Source of the DNA: Ulota crispa
Taxonomy: Eukaryota > Streptophyta > Bryopsida > Orthotrichales > Orthotrichaceae
Assembly (NCBI GenBank): GCA_963920765.1
Contig: OY987251.1
Coordinates: 1,552,501-1,616,500 of the forward strand
Length of the DNA: 64,000 nt
Direction: 5' to 3'
Shown: positions 23,619 to 35,719 of the stretch, piece by piece
Numbering within the stretch: position 1 is the first letter of the stretch
Layout: each line of letters opens with the position of its first letter
Notes under the pieces: model-generated
Databases searched by the model: none
What the model saw: the letters and a program-made list of their open reading frames with translations, nothing else
What the model was told of the DNA's origin: nothing
Translations under genes and position numbers: made by a program

Positions 23619-24120
23619 GGGGCATCTCCACCGGTTGGATCCGGTTTGTCATTTATCCTGGCCTTATGTTTGTTTCTAATTTTAGAGTGTCTAGCATTGA
23701 CATGGTGATGGCAAATTTTTGCCCAGCCGCATCAAAGAAGGCTCCGGACACTCTCAAGTGCAGTGGTAGTTTTCATTTGTAGCGTGCTTGAATTGTGGCT
23801 TTGACACTTTTATTTATTGCCTTGATGGTTGGTGGGCCCCAATTTATTTGCCATCAGTTCTCTAAAGTTTAAACTACTAACTTGCCCATCTTGTCATGGC
23901 AAAAATGCCTAGAGCATCCCATACTGCAATGGCAAAGATGCTTGGAGCATCCAAAAATTGCAGCTATTTTTGGCATAGCTTTTAATTCCAAACCTTGTAA
24001 TGCGTCCTCTTAAACTCAATCTAGTGGACATGAGAATTATAAAAGGAGCTGATTCTCCATGAAGGGGCTGGGCTAAGTCATATGGCGTGTCATTCCACTG
24101 GCCAACCGGTGGAGATGCTC
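23619..24120. mobile_element. PIF/Harbinger-like MITE candidate
   Basis: The ends are GGGGCATCTCCACCGGTTGG and, inverted, GAGCATCTCCACCGGTTGGC. The right end is followed by TAA and the left end is preceded by CTA, which could be a degraded 3-bp TWA-type duplication. GAGCATCTCCA-type ends occur widely in plant MITEs. There is no coding sequence. The superfamily assignment is tentative. Confidence 0.5.
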
Positions 24121-24365
24121 TAAAGGTTTGGTATATTCTTCAATAGACAAATGTGGTTAACCTCAATGTTTATGACTATACTTATGAGATAGCTTGCGTG
24201 CTGATGAATTCTACTTGATCCTAGATTGAGTCTCTTGATAGAGAAAACCAAACATCCGTAGTGGCTATCTTTCAACTCTTTGGTAACATACCAACTTCAT
24301 ATTGATATACATCATTTATTGTCAAATTTGGGGAATAATATTTCTTTTCATAGGTGTTGTCTTAA

Positions 24366-24800
24366 CCCCTAAGCACAGAGAGTTGTTTCATCAAAAGAAA
24401 AACAGGGATAAACGACTACCACAAATTGCCACAACTAGGTCATATTAACTACCTTACAATTGCAGAAACAATTGCACAACTAGATTGTAGTTGTGCAGTT
24501 GTTGTGCAGTTGTTTTTGCAGTTGTAAGGTAGTTAAAATGACCTAGTTGTGGCAATTGGCAATTGTTTATGACATGTTTTTCTTCTAGTGTTTCAGGGTT
24601 TAGGAGAAAATGGGGGGTTTAATGGCCATCAAAATTTGGAAATTTACATCTAGAAAAAGTGACTGTAGGATTTGAAAATGGACTACCTTCTGTGCTGATG
24701 GGGACCAGCCACAACTGTTTTCACTATACAAATCAATAGAAAAAGTGAGATCAAGTTACGATCCCCAATGACAGGATCCCATTGCTAAGGTGCTTCAGGG
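24366..24800 (+). mobile_element. TTAA-class element (family B) carrying a nested CACTA hairpin
   Basis: The element is flanked by TTAA at 24362-24365 and 24801-24804. It starts CCCCTAAGCACAGAG and ends GGTGCTTCAGGG. About 233 bp remain after removal of the nested insertion at 24389-24590, and these align with the reverse complement of 21599-21821. Confidence 0.78.
24389..24590. mobile_element. CACTA-ended hairpin MITE nested in a TTAA element
   Basis: The right end is the inverted form of CACTAGAAGAAAAAC; the left end is the mutated counterpart CATCAAAAGAAAAAC. A TTT duplication flanks it at 24386-24388 and 24591-24593. The arms, each with CAACTAGGTCAT and AACTACCTTAC, pair over most of the 202 bp. 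The paralogous host element at 21599-21821 has a single TTTT at this point and no insertion. The element at 41857-42069 is its sibling. Confidence 0.82.
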
Positions 24801-24804
24801 TTAA

Positions 24805-26075
24805 GATGCACATAAAGTTGTTTTGCCTGTCATTGAGGCTTCCTTTTATTTTCATATATATTGCAACTGGTGGTGGTTCTTGCAGACCTCATTGGACACT
24901 TGAAGGCCCAAAAGGATTACTATCTTTTGGCAAAAGGTGACTTCTTTTAGGCAAATTTTGAATTTCAATATTAGTGGGTGAATTCTGAACTAGTGTAGCT
25001 TTGGCAAGTTTAACCACATTGTTTTTTTGTAGCTGTTGACTATTTGACATGCCATTGTATCATGGGCTAGATTTCTTCAATGCTCTATTGTAGTCAAGGT
25101 TTAGAAAATTTCCACATTTGACCTCTGTCTTATTACTCTTTATCTACTTCATAATCACTTATCTTGTTGTTACATGTTGCAATATTTTTTGGAAGAGAGT
25201 TGTGTCCTTTGAAAGTAATTTCTTTCTTTCTAATTGTGTTTACTAAGAGTCTAAGACCATGGATTGTTATTTATTACATGCTAAATGTGAGACTTTTGCT
25301 ATTATGTACTTATACAAAAACCACTTTGTAGGTATGCAATTTTGGGTATCCCAATGTATTGTGAGCAAGAATTTGTGTTCTTGAGTAATTGTCAACTTTT
25401 GTCAGTTATTCTTTTCCACAAATCATTTTGGACCATGGATTATTCCTGTTGGCATTGTAGTGTTGTCACTTTTGTAGAGCCTTTCTACAAATTTGGAGTT
25501 GCATGAAACTAATAGTTGTGAAGTAGTCATAGTTTGTGAATATTGTTGGAAACTTTATTCATGTAATAGCATTGATAGTTTTCCTACATTGTATCTTTTA
25601 CTACTTTAGCTTTAAATAGATAATAAAGTTGGTAGTAAATTGCTATATTTTACTCCGTACAAAAACCAAATAATCTCCTTGTGCAAAGGGCCATCTTGGC
25701 GGTTATAAGCTCTAATGGGTGGATTGCATCCGGGATCTCAAGAGCCATGCAGTTTCTAGATGGTCTTTGGTTGCATGAAGTGTCAGTGTCTCTTCATCTC
25801 AAACATGACAAGCAAGCTAGCCAACTAGGAAAATGAAGAATTTCAAAGGTGGTACCAATGCCGAGTTGATCAATCTTCTCCATTTCAAGCCCCCGCCTAA
25901 TGCCGGCAATGCTCACAATGGATTCATAGTTGATTTTGCTTTCCATGGTGGTTGCCAGCCAGACTAGCTTGGTACTGCATTGAGAGGAAAATGTTTGAGG
26001 GGCAGTGACAGAGAGCGCAAGCAAGCAAATGTGGGCCCATGTGGTGAAGAAGAGAAAGAAGAGCAAGTGGCCACA
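24805..26075. other. AT-rich intergenic DNA upstream of the coiled-coil gene
   Basis: No coding model is supported between 24805 and about 25680. GC rises after about 25680, towards the start codon at 26076, and this part presumably includes the promoter and leader. The reading frame upstream of that ATG stays open back to 25980 but has no earlier ATG. Confidence 0.45.
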
Positions 26076-29033
26076 ATGAACAACGAAGCAGCAGAGGACT
26101 TGAAGCCCTTGCAATGGGATTTACGGAGCAAAGTGGGAGAATGGGATCCCAAGTGCAAGAATGCTGGGCCGTGTCGAGTGGCAGGGTGTGGAATGCGAAC
26201 GGTGCAATCGCCACTTACTTTTGACTTATCGCTGCGGTTGGGGACATGGGACTCAGACCTCTCAGACCCGTGCCCGCAGCTGGCAGGTGAGTGTGGCGGA
26301 ACATGGGTGGCATCGGGCGTGAAAGGTAGTCCTATGGGACAAGGCCCCATCTTCTCGCTAGACTTGGCTCCATGCGATGACCCAGGGTCGCCATCATCTC
26401 CGACCTCGCCCAAGGTACGCATCATTCCAAGCGTCTCCAAGAAATTGGTGCTAGCATATCGAGACAAGGAGTCCCTTGTGGAGGAGATCATTGATCTCAA
26501 GCGGGCTGTCCAAGACCAACAGATGCACATTCGGCACCACAAGATTCAAGCTTCCATTACCGAGATGGAGAATCGGTGGGTGCTTTTGCTTTCACGCCCC
26601 CCTCCTTCCTCTTGCCTCACTCACTCTTCATGCCATTGCCATTGCTATAGTCACAACCATGACTTTGCTCTTTTGGTTGGTCCTTGAGCCATGTGTGCAT
26701 TGCACTTCAAGGTGGTCAAATTAATATGGCCTATTTGCATGACCAAGCTTGTCTTAAACCCCTCCTCCAATAATCTTCTTCATTCCAATAGCAAGCAGTT
26801 CTTCTCACTCTAGGTGGATCTAATGTATTCAAGGTTGGCCCTTAGTCTCTTTCCAAGTGCTTACTATCAAATAGCAGGTGGAATTTCTTGATTTGGTGAA
26901 TAACTTTTTTATTCTGTAGTTATAGTTATAGATTGATATGTAGTGAAAGCTGACAATTTTGTATCACCATGTTTTTGCAACCTGCCACATTCCTTTTATT
27001 CATTTATGTATGCAAACATCGCGCCTCTTGCTTTTAAGAAGCTCACTAATGCAAAATTGATATTTCACTTTGCTCAGCATGGCATGAGTTGCGGTATTTT
27101 GGTAAATTCTCACTTTTTTGGTGAGGGTTTGTTGGCCATTGACATTACAAAGATTTGGAAATTTATGGCATTTGTTGTTGCTATCATGAGATTGTGCTAA
27201 TGTCACTTGCAGGAAAATGATAAGAGACATTGAAGACATGGAGAAACCCAACTGTCAGTCCAAGTCGACAAAGCCCCAAGGCACAGTGCGCCTTCGTGCG
27301 AGAATACAAGGCTTGCCTCTACTCCTGTATTTAGCCTGACCTTTAAACTAGCGCTAATCCAGCCATGCTAAATTTTTCCTATTCACCAACTTTGGTGAAG
27401 AGGCTTGCATCTGTATCATGTGACCACAAGGAATAACCCTCCCAAAGGTCATCACAAACAGAAAAATGGAAGGGAGGGTATTGTTAGAAGATGATGGGCA
27501 TTCTAGGTTCTAAATGCTATTATCAGATGATCCTCTCATCAAGCATTCAAAGATGCTAAATCCTTTCCCCAGAGTGCTGCTGTGAAGCTCACAACTTCAC
27601 TTGAGAGTATAGAGTAGTGTAGAGGAATGTAGAGTTGTTGGAAGTGGGTGTACTTTACTTCTCTATAATGCAAAATGTGCCGCAATGACCTCAACCTTGA
27701 TATGCACATCAAGTTTCATGTAAACATCTGAATTATAAAGCCATGTATTCAAAAAGGTGTGGAATGAGGTCTGCAAAGTTCCTTACACTCCTCTGACCAA
27801 GCACACCCAAGCTCTTTTTCAACACCTTGTTGTATTTGGAGAGGAGTCTCACAATAATTCCCTTATAGACTTTGTTGAATCCTCTATTATGATGCAAATT
27901 GCTTTTGGTTGGTGTCTAGGTCTAAAACAAAAAATTGGAACATTGCAATTGAAGGTGGAAGGCCAAAGCAACGAGATCAACCGTCTCCGCACTGATGCTC
28001 GCATATCTCACACCAAAGTACATTATCCACCATTCTCTCCTTGAGTTGAGGTCATGTATTATTTTCAATCCTCTGGTGTTTTATTAGTTTTTTTTTGCTA
28101 TTAAAAGACATTGGCTACTCCATTCAGTGATTGATTGTTCTTTTACTTGGGCATTTTGTTCCATGAGTTACCATATTCCATGTCCCCTTCTTCATTGTAA
28201 TGTACAAGAAACTCTTCTCAATTTTCCTAATTTTATGGTGCTTCTGGTGTTTATACAAGTCCAAATAATTACTGTGCTTTCTATTTCCCCTCATCCTTAA
28301 AGGTGCTACATAGACTTTTGTTTTCGTCGTTTGTATCAAACATACATTGCATGGCTTTTCATATGCAATTTTTTAACAATGTGAAACTCTAGGAGATAGA
28401 GTTTGAAAGGGATGTCTTTTCAGGCGAAATTGGAAGGTTGACTTCACTTGTCAAGCGTCTGAAACAACTCTGCAATCATGCCGCAAGCTTGGAAAATAGG
28501 GACAAAATTGGGCCAATGACGGACCAAGCCAAAAAGCTTGACGATCAAAACCAAAAACTTGAAGAAGAGGATGCGGTATGCGCATTTGCAAGAAATTTAC
28601 ATGTTTCTTGGCCTTGGTTTTTCTTCTAGTAATCAAAGCTTTAGAGTTAACAAGGTTTTGATGCCTTCATTTACATGTTCCACATTGGAGTTACATAATG
28701 TGTATGTTTTGCTTTTGGTATGCGCATGTGTGTCTTATGCATACATTTGCTAAAAACCAATGTTTTGACACACTTGGATGTGTGAATTATTGTAAAAAGA
28801 AACTGCAAAAAGATATGGCAAAAGTAGAGCATGTCTTGAAAGTCAATCACATCAAAGCCAATGAAGACATGATGCATTTAAGAAATGCTGAAAAAAAGTG
28901 TAGAGATTTGGAGCACAAAAACATAAAAATGGCAGCAGCAATTGAAAGGACAAAAAAGAATAACAAACTTCTTGCAAAGCAGTTGAAGAAGACTGAGAAG
29001 GCTTACAAGAATGCTAAAGGCTCTTTTTTCTAG
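26076..29033 (+). CDS. Coiled-coil protein of unknown function
   Basis: I do not recognise the family. Five exons, 26076-26575, 27213-27295, 27920-28017, 28393-28575 and 28800-29033, join with GT-AG introns and correct phase to give 365 residues. The ATG at 26076 has a good context (CCACAATGA). Residues 1-120 are Gly/Pro/Cys-containing and probably disordered; the remainder is largely heptad-like helix. Examples are ESLVEEIIDLKRAVQDQQ, IGTLQLKVEGQSNEINRL, GRLTSLVKRLKQLC and LAKQLKKTEKAYKNAK. The C-terminus is very Lys-rich. Coding exons 2 and 3 are short, and the donor of exon 2 (GTGCGA) is non-canonical beyond GT, so that join is the least certain. The make-up suggests a structural or scaffold role; a cytoskeletal or sperm-flagellum role in a plant with motile sperm is only a guess. 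An AATAAA lies at 29186. Confidence 0.7.
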
Positions 29034-30269
29034 TATTTTCTAGCCTTTTCATATGATATTTTCTCTAGATTTTGAAAAGAATTTGCTTACGTTTTCCTTG
29101 CTCTTGTCTTGGCTCTTTGCTACAAAAGTTATAATGAATTCAATCAATCACTCATGCTAAATACTAGATTGTATTGTGTATGATTAATAAAATTGTACAA
29201 AGTAATAATGGACAAAATTGGAGTTGTAAATTTAATATTTTGGCTCAGGTGATTGAAGTCAAACTCATATGCTGTTAGGTCAAGTACCTTACTTAGAAAC
29301 CATTATTAAGGTATGAGTAGTTTTTTTGACAACAACAATCATTTAGCGGCAAGTTGAAAACGCTTTGATATTTGTTTGTTTTTAAGTGCATTGTAAGCTG
29401 ATCAAAAAATTACTTCAATATATTGAAAATTGTGTCATTAGCTACAGCGCCACTTATTACTCTTGAATAAAAGTGAAAAATTAGAAATAAACAATTGTCT
29501 TAAACAATTTAGTATGAGTTGTTTAGGACACAAAACCGGACCCATTTAGTTGTTAAGTAGTTGCTTTTTAGTTGCCATTTAGTCATTGTCAACCAATCAT
29601 TTAAGACATGATGGATTTTCATTATTTACTTTCCATGATACTTCATCATTTTGAGCACGGAATTCATTTTTGTTATTTCCAAACCGACATGCCTAATTTT
29701 ACCTTTTGTGGCATAATGTTTTTCTATTGCCAAAGGTTTCCATTAATTATGGATTAACATGTTTTGCCCATTGTTGGTAAGTGTCATGTACCCATTTGAT
29801 GTTACATGCTTTTTGCAATTTATTGTTGTTTGAATTGCCTAATCCTATCAACGTCTTTATTTTTTTTGAGTAAAAAGAAATTGCAATAAAGCTATATTAT
29901 AGTTTGTGTAGTTGTTTAGGCTGCTTTTGTGAGGTTTGAGTTTCATATATAGTTTTCACAAGTACTAGCTAGTTGTTTCATAGTTGTTTTGTAGTTGTTA
30001 TTTATTGTAAACAAATTTATATTAGGTTTTGTCATTGTTGCTTACAACTTTAGTACAATTGCAAAAATCAAGTAGTTTTTTTATACTTGCATGTGCAATT
30101 GGCAACATAATTTTTATGAAGTACCAATATAAGAGCACAAAATATACTTCACTTCAACCTAGTTGTGGGCTAGTTGCCATTATAGTTATAGTTTAGTTAA
30201 TGTATAGTTATAAACACTATAAAGCATAGTTCATTAAATTGGGAAAAAGCTTACATATTGGGACTTCTA
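29034..30269. other. AT-rich intergenic stretch
   Basis: There is no gene. TAGTTGT and GTTGTTT words are unusually frequent between about 29530 and 30220, giving this stretch a repetitive feel, but no repeat unit or boundary could be defined. Confidence 0.45.
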
Positions 30270-31095
30270 AAAAAGTGGAAATGTAATTTTTCCCCAATCA
30301 GATGCCAAGTTCAAGAGTTATGTTGCCCAAAAGAAATTAGGCAACACAAGTAGTTTGGGCATTGGAGAATCTTGTGCTAAAATTTTCATCAACTTTTGAA
30401 ATTCAGCAAGTATGTAATTAATAAAACATGGTGTACATTTGTCAAAAAAAAAATAAATAGAGCTCTCACATCATATTTTAAAAAGAGTCAAACTTTGTTA
30501 ATTATGTTTGGGCACTTTCAAGAAAAAAAATTGTCTAATTTCAGGCCCTATTATCTTGCAATTTATAAATTCAAAATTCTTGAAACCTTTTTCAAATAGG
30601 TTGAATGTTTGACTCTAACTTTTAAAATATCAAATTTCAAATAAAAGACTTCCTCATTACACAAGAAATCATGAAAATAATACCTAGTGCATTCATTGCC
30701 AATTCACTTAACCTCCTTGCATTGCAAGATAATTTGGGATAAGCTAAATTTCATATTTGCTTCTAATCTTTTTCATGAGTGAGTCTAACATCAAATGGTC
30801 AAAACTTCATTTTATGTAGAGAGTTTTTTTACTTTGGTAGAGCTTAAAGATTGCTAACTATTTTTTGCAAGATTGAAAAAAAGTTATTCTTCACACTTTA
30901 AAAGTTAAAATCTTACAATCCATGCAGTAAAATGGGCTGAAATTCTTTGCACACATTAATTTATTTGTTTAACACACTTATGTTTGGTTGAAATTAAAAG
31001 GAATTAATTAATTAATTAATTAATTTTGGACAATGCACTAAAAGTTGGCAGTTTCTGAGATTTCTTCTCACAAAACACCCTTTGGGCCTTAGGGG
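30270..31095 (+). mobile_element. TTAA-class element (family C), 5'-truncated copy
   Basis: The right end reads GGGCCTTAGGGG followed by TTAA at 31096-31099. The interior matches 61070-61905 of the full-length element at 60957-61905, for example GTGGAAATGTAATTTTTCCC near 30275. The first roughly 115 bp of that element are missing or unrecognisable here. An ATTA/TTAA microsatellite occupies about 31002-31025. The left boundary is approximate. Confidence 0.7.
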
Positions 31096-31099
31096 TTAA

Positions 31100-33049
31100 T
31101 GAAATCTAATGAGCTTTTCCATCAACCTAAGTTCATTTGGTTTTATTTTATTTGATTATTTCCAAGATATGTTTTTTTTGGTTAGTGAAAATACCTCTTG
31201 AGTTTTTTTTTACACTCATTTGGTTTCCTAAAATTAAAAAGATTGGTTTGGTTAAATATCCAAATTTTAAAGTATTCATATTGGAAACTTTTTATTTTAA
31301 AGAAAATTTGTTGTTGATTTCTAATGCTCAAATATTCATGGTTATATTTGTTAAAAGCCAAACTTTGTTATCATGTGTCCAAGGAATTAGATTTCAGAAA
31401 ATGCTTGGATTTCAAGTTGGGACTTGGGAGTTCACACATTTTTTGGAGTTTGGGTAGCAAATCAAGAAGACATACAAACAAACTTCCTTTGGTACATGAA
31501 TCTTCCTCAAATAGTTCTTTACATCTATCATCTTAATTTCAAATCAAATTGCTTTCCAAATTAATATACAATCACCTAAACTTGAAACCTTTTTTTCAAA
31601 GAAGGACTGCATAAATTATTGATTTATCAAAAGAAAATCTCTCCTCCCTTTAGAACCATTTTTACTATTGCTTCTAGGTTCTTTGATGCAAATACATATT
31701 AACCCAAGTTTTCATCCAATTTTGGATTGAGAACGCTTGTTCACAAGTTGCAATATTAAAACACAAAAGTTTTCTTATAAAATACTCTTGATCATAATTA
31801 GAATGAAAAGGCACTCTATATGAATTGAGCTTACTGATAGAGGAGTGGTTCCCTGTTATGATAAATTGGATGTTGTAATTTTATTATTTTTAATCTTATT
31901 TTGCAAAAGATAAAAATACTATGGTAATATCATTTAGTTTTTCCACTCTCTTGTTTTGTTATTTGTTTGTTTATTTTTGCAATGATAATATTTTTACTTT
32001 TACTCATTAATGCTTTTATTCATGATATTTCCATATGTGTACACTTGTGCAAACATGGTGAGATGTAACTATGTTACTAGTGTTTTAACATGTTCAAAAC
32101 TATGTCTTAGTTATTCAAAGAACAGTTTTTGGGCTAAAGTCCAAATATAAAAAAGGTTGGTACCTTGAAAAAGACATCACAAATAAACAATAATTTCATG
32201 CAATACTATCCAAGAATATTATGACATTCAAAGAAAAAATTAATTAATTCTAAAAAAACAAATCTATATTGAAGGTATTGACATATAGGAAGTAGCAACA
32301 ATTATTTTGAAGACAAGTAAAAGATATTTGGAAATCATGTGTTTGGTTGAGGAAAAAGAATAAAGAATAAAGGGGAATAAGGAAATCCTATGATTTGATT
32401 AGATAACATATAATAAATTTAAAATTTAAAAATAATGTATATTGATTCTATTAATATATACAATTAAATTTAGTTCCCATTCAACATTATCATTTGTTGG
32501 CAAGTTGATCTTGGTATTAAGTATTTTTTATTTGGATAGTTTTTAAATGCAACTTTCATAGATTTGATTAGAATTCATGCTGATTTAATGTGGCAAGAGT
32601 ATAAGTGATAAGCCCAATACAATTTTCATGGCAAAACCATGCAATATATTCAACATTAAAAAACCCCAATTTGGTGTTTTGACAAGGAGAATCCTTGAGA
32701 ATAAATGTCAAAACATAGTAAAAAAAAGAGATCATGGTCACTATAGTGAATTTGTAGTACTTACCACTACGTCATACATTGCAACTTTGGAAACTTCACC
32801 TTAATGCTAGCAGTTTTTTGTAGTAAACAAAACAAATTTCTGAAGAAACATAAGAGATTTTTAGGAAAATTTTGGAAAGATGGCTAAGGTGTTGGAAATG
32901 AAAGCAACTTTTAATTTGTGTTCATACTCTTTGGTAATCAACCAAAAGTGTTCCCTTGCACAAACACCAATGTGAATCAAAATTTGGAACTTCATCTATA
33001 CTAACACCTTATTCAATAAAATTGGATTAATATTCCTTTTTAGAGTTTA
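31100..33049. other. AT-rich intergenic stretch
   Basis: The frame at 31137-31457 is a chance opening in T-rich sequence, rich in Phe, Leu and Lys, with no domain. No gene, RNA or repeat boundary is supported. Confidence 0.5.
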
Positions 33050-33053
33050 TTAA

Positions 33054-34957
33054 CCCCTAAAGGACCAAAGAGCCCAATATGGCCAAAGGGGGTGCTTGGA
33101 GGTGTGAAAGTATACAAAAGACGGGCATTTTTAGCTCAACTTTTGGACTACCACTCAAGTTCAAATGGAATTGTTAGTTCAAGAATTTTTTTTGATTGGC
33201 TTGTTGTTACTTTAAGTGTCTCCTTTGTTCTAGATTCTACGTGGAATATGGAAAATATTCTATTTTTTCAACAACTAGGAGAAGAATGTCTTTGGGCAAA
33301 TGAAGGGAGCGGCTTAGAGAGTAGATGGAATGGGTGCTATCATGTCTTGTATTGTACAAGGGAGAAGTTTGCTGATGTGCCACTTTTTTTTTCTTGATTT
33401 GGGCAAGGTTTTTATAGCTCTAAAGTAAGGAGCTAGTGGAATCTAGCTACTTTGAGTGACCACATCTTTTGGAGTTTTTATTCGATTTGTGGAGTTTTTT
33501 TTCCATCAAGTATAGCAAGACACAATCTCATGGGATTAGCCATTAGGGAAATCTTTTTTTTGAGAAAATATTACATGAAAGTCCAAAATCCATATTTTGG
33601 ATTGTTGCCCAAATTGGAAAAGATGAGATTCTCAACGGTGGGGATTTTGCAAATTTACTTGAATTTGAAATCAAATTGTTTTAAAAAAAGATGAGATTCT
33701 CAACGGTGGGGATTTTGCAAATTTACTTGAATTTGAAATCAAATTGTTTTAAAACATTTGATTTATAGTTGGATATAGAATGACCGGTTTGAATTATGTG
33801 ATTACTTGTTCAACTTCCAAAAACTCGGGAAATGTGTTGAAGGTTTCATGTTGGAGGTATGCTAAATTTTTTTAGCAAGACACTTGGGGGGTCAACCAAA
33901 TTTTTTAAAAAAACATACATATTTACGTAAAATTCAAGGTCTCTTTTTAGATGTTCATTGAGAATATTTGAAACTATAGGTTACATCTTGCTTATATTCA
34001 AATGTAAAAACAAGAGCACTAATAACTATAATACTTTGAATTAAGAGTTAGAAGAACTCAATCTTACATTGAAAACTTCCAAACTTTTCATTTGTCATGT
34101 AAAGGCATATGGTGATATAAAGGAAATTTCTAGGTTGTAATTTTGGAAAAATTTATTGTCAATACAAATACGCATGGGATTTGAAGTAGTACAACATAAT
34201 ATAATTAGTTGGCATTGATCTAGGGTAGTGTTTTTATGAAGCACATTTAGTACTTATATTTAGAAGACACTAGATTGATGAAGATGTAGACCTCCTTGTA
34301 AGTAAATATGATCATATAAAATTCTATCTTTTGATAAACAACCAAACTAAAAATAAATTGTTATGCACAAAGGTATTCAATCATCATTTTACTAACAAAA
34401 TACATGCACATGACAATTGAATGCATCTTCCAAAACTAATGGTCTCCTTTGACTAGAAGAAACTTATGTTTTTATAACACATTTTTTTGGACGTCAACTA
34501 GTTTTAAATTGTTAACAATAACATCAAACACAACATTAAGATGTCATTTTTAACATCAATTATAACATAAAAACCATTGAACACCCAAAAAATTTGTCAA
34601 AAAAAACAAGGCTTTCTTCTAATGTTTCCTTTGATTTTGCAATGACATTTAGTACTACACTATGCTAATGTCTTACAAGAACTTTTGTAATTCATACAAA
34701 TATGACCTTGTGCAGTACAACTGCCTAGATATTTGTAGAGACAAAAAATGGCTTTTTATCAATTCAAATTCAAATATCTTACAATCTACATGGTGAAAAT
34801 GTCTGAATTTTCATTCCCATCTTTGAATACTAGTGTAGTACAAGACCTTATAGCTACATATATCAAAAAATATTATTTTTCTAAAGTTTGATACTTGTAC
34901 TAGAAATGGCTGTTTTGGAGCAATTTTGGTGAAAAACTTAGCTTAGGCCTTTACGGG
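33054..34957 (+). mobile_element. Largest TTAA-flanked element (1.9 kb), family C-like 3' end
   Basis: The element lies between TTAA at 33050-33053 and 34958-34961. It starts CCCCTAAAGGACCAAAG and ends GGCCTTTACGGG. The 3' part resembles that of 58763-59660 (a shared phrase around GTAGTACAAGA). Two short frames near the left end (33092-33397 and 33452-33694) show no transposase motif that I recognise. It contains a 68-bp tandem duplication at 33621-33755. It could be an internally decayed longer element or two nested ones. Confidence 0.62.
33621..33755. repeat. Tandem duplication, 68-bp unit, two copies
   Basis: Copies begin AGATGAGATTCTCAACGG at 33621 and 33689 and run to TCAAATTGTTTTAAAA with no mismatch that I can see, so the event is recent. 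It lies inside the TTAA-flanked element at 33054-34957. Confidence 0.9.
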
Positions 34958-34961
34958 TTAA

Positions 34962-35715
34962 TCTAGTTTTTCTATGAATATATTAAACAAATAAAAATAT
35001 AAAAAAAGAGAATAATTCATACTTTTGAAGTTGCCTTTCCTCTAGGTTGCTTAATGGGAACATCCGAGAGGGTCTAGGCCCACTTGGAGCCTCCAACCCT
35101 CAAATTGGTCTTGATATAGTAAGGTGAGAAAGGAGGAATGAATTTGCTATTTTCTCAAGCAAATGAGATAATACTCAAAATCTAAAGTAGACAAACATAC
35201 AGACAAACATATAGATAAATAAACAAACAAATAATCAAACTAATAGTCAAATGGACAATTAGACATACAAGGTGCTAAATTAATATAAATTCCTTGCAAG
35301 TGAGCATTTGATACTATCAAGTGGCCAAGTTTAGAGAACAACAAAGTCCATACAAAGAGTGCCCTTTTGTATAGATATGGTGAACAATGTAGTGCCGTTC
35401 TCTCCATAGCATGAAAAACTATCAAGCAAGGACCGACATACTTAGCATTATGAGTCTTTTGTTTCCCCATCTCTGTGGTTGTTACTTCAAGCTAGATTGA
35501 ACCAAAGGATAGGATAGGCATGTGGGTGAGCCGGACTATGTCACATTTTAGGGTTATTGTTTTAGAAAATAGCTAAACTATTATTTTTCATTTTCAATAC
35601 AAGACATCACTTTAAATTTGCATATTGCCTTCATATTGGTAACCATATGTGTAACTAGTATTTACAAAGTAAGATTTTCTTACCATTTTTTGAAATCAAC
35701 TATGAGTTGACTACA
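34962..35715. other. AT-rich intergenic stretch
   Basis: Low-complexity ACAAACAT/AAACAAAT runs lie near 35190-35240. No gene is supported. Confidence 0.5.
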
Positions 35716-35719
35716 TTAA

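Noticed and set aside
25964-26542. A 192-codon minus-strand frame
   Set aside because: It is the antisense of exon 1 of the coiled-coil gene and has no domain; the plus strand joins in phase with four further exons.
29530-30220. Frequent TAGTTGT words as a tandem repeat array
   Set aside because: Spacing is irregular and no unit could be defined; it looks like composition bias in T/G-rich DNA.
33092-33397. A 101-codon frame inside the largest TTAA element as a transposase
   Set aside because: No DDE motif, zinc-binding cysteines or other transposase feature is visible, so it is left as a possible remnant only.
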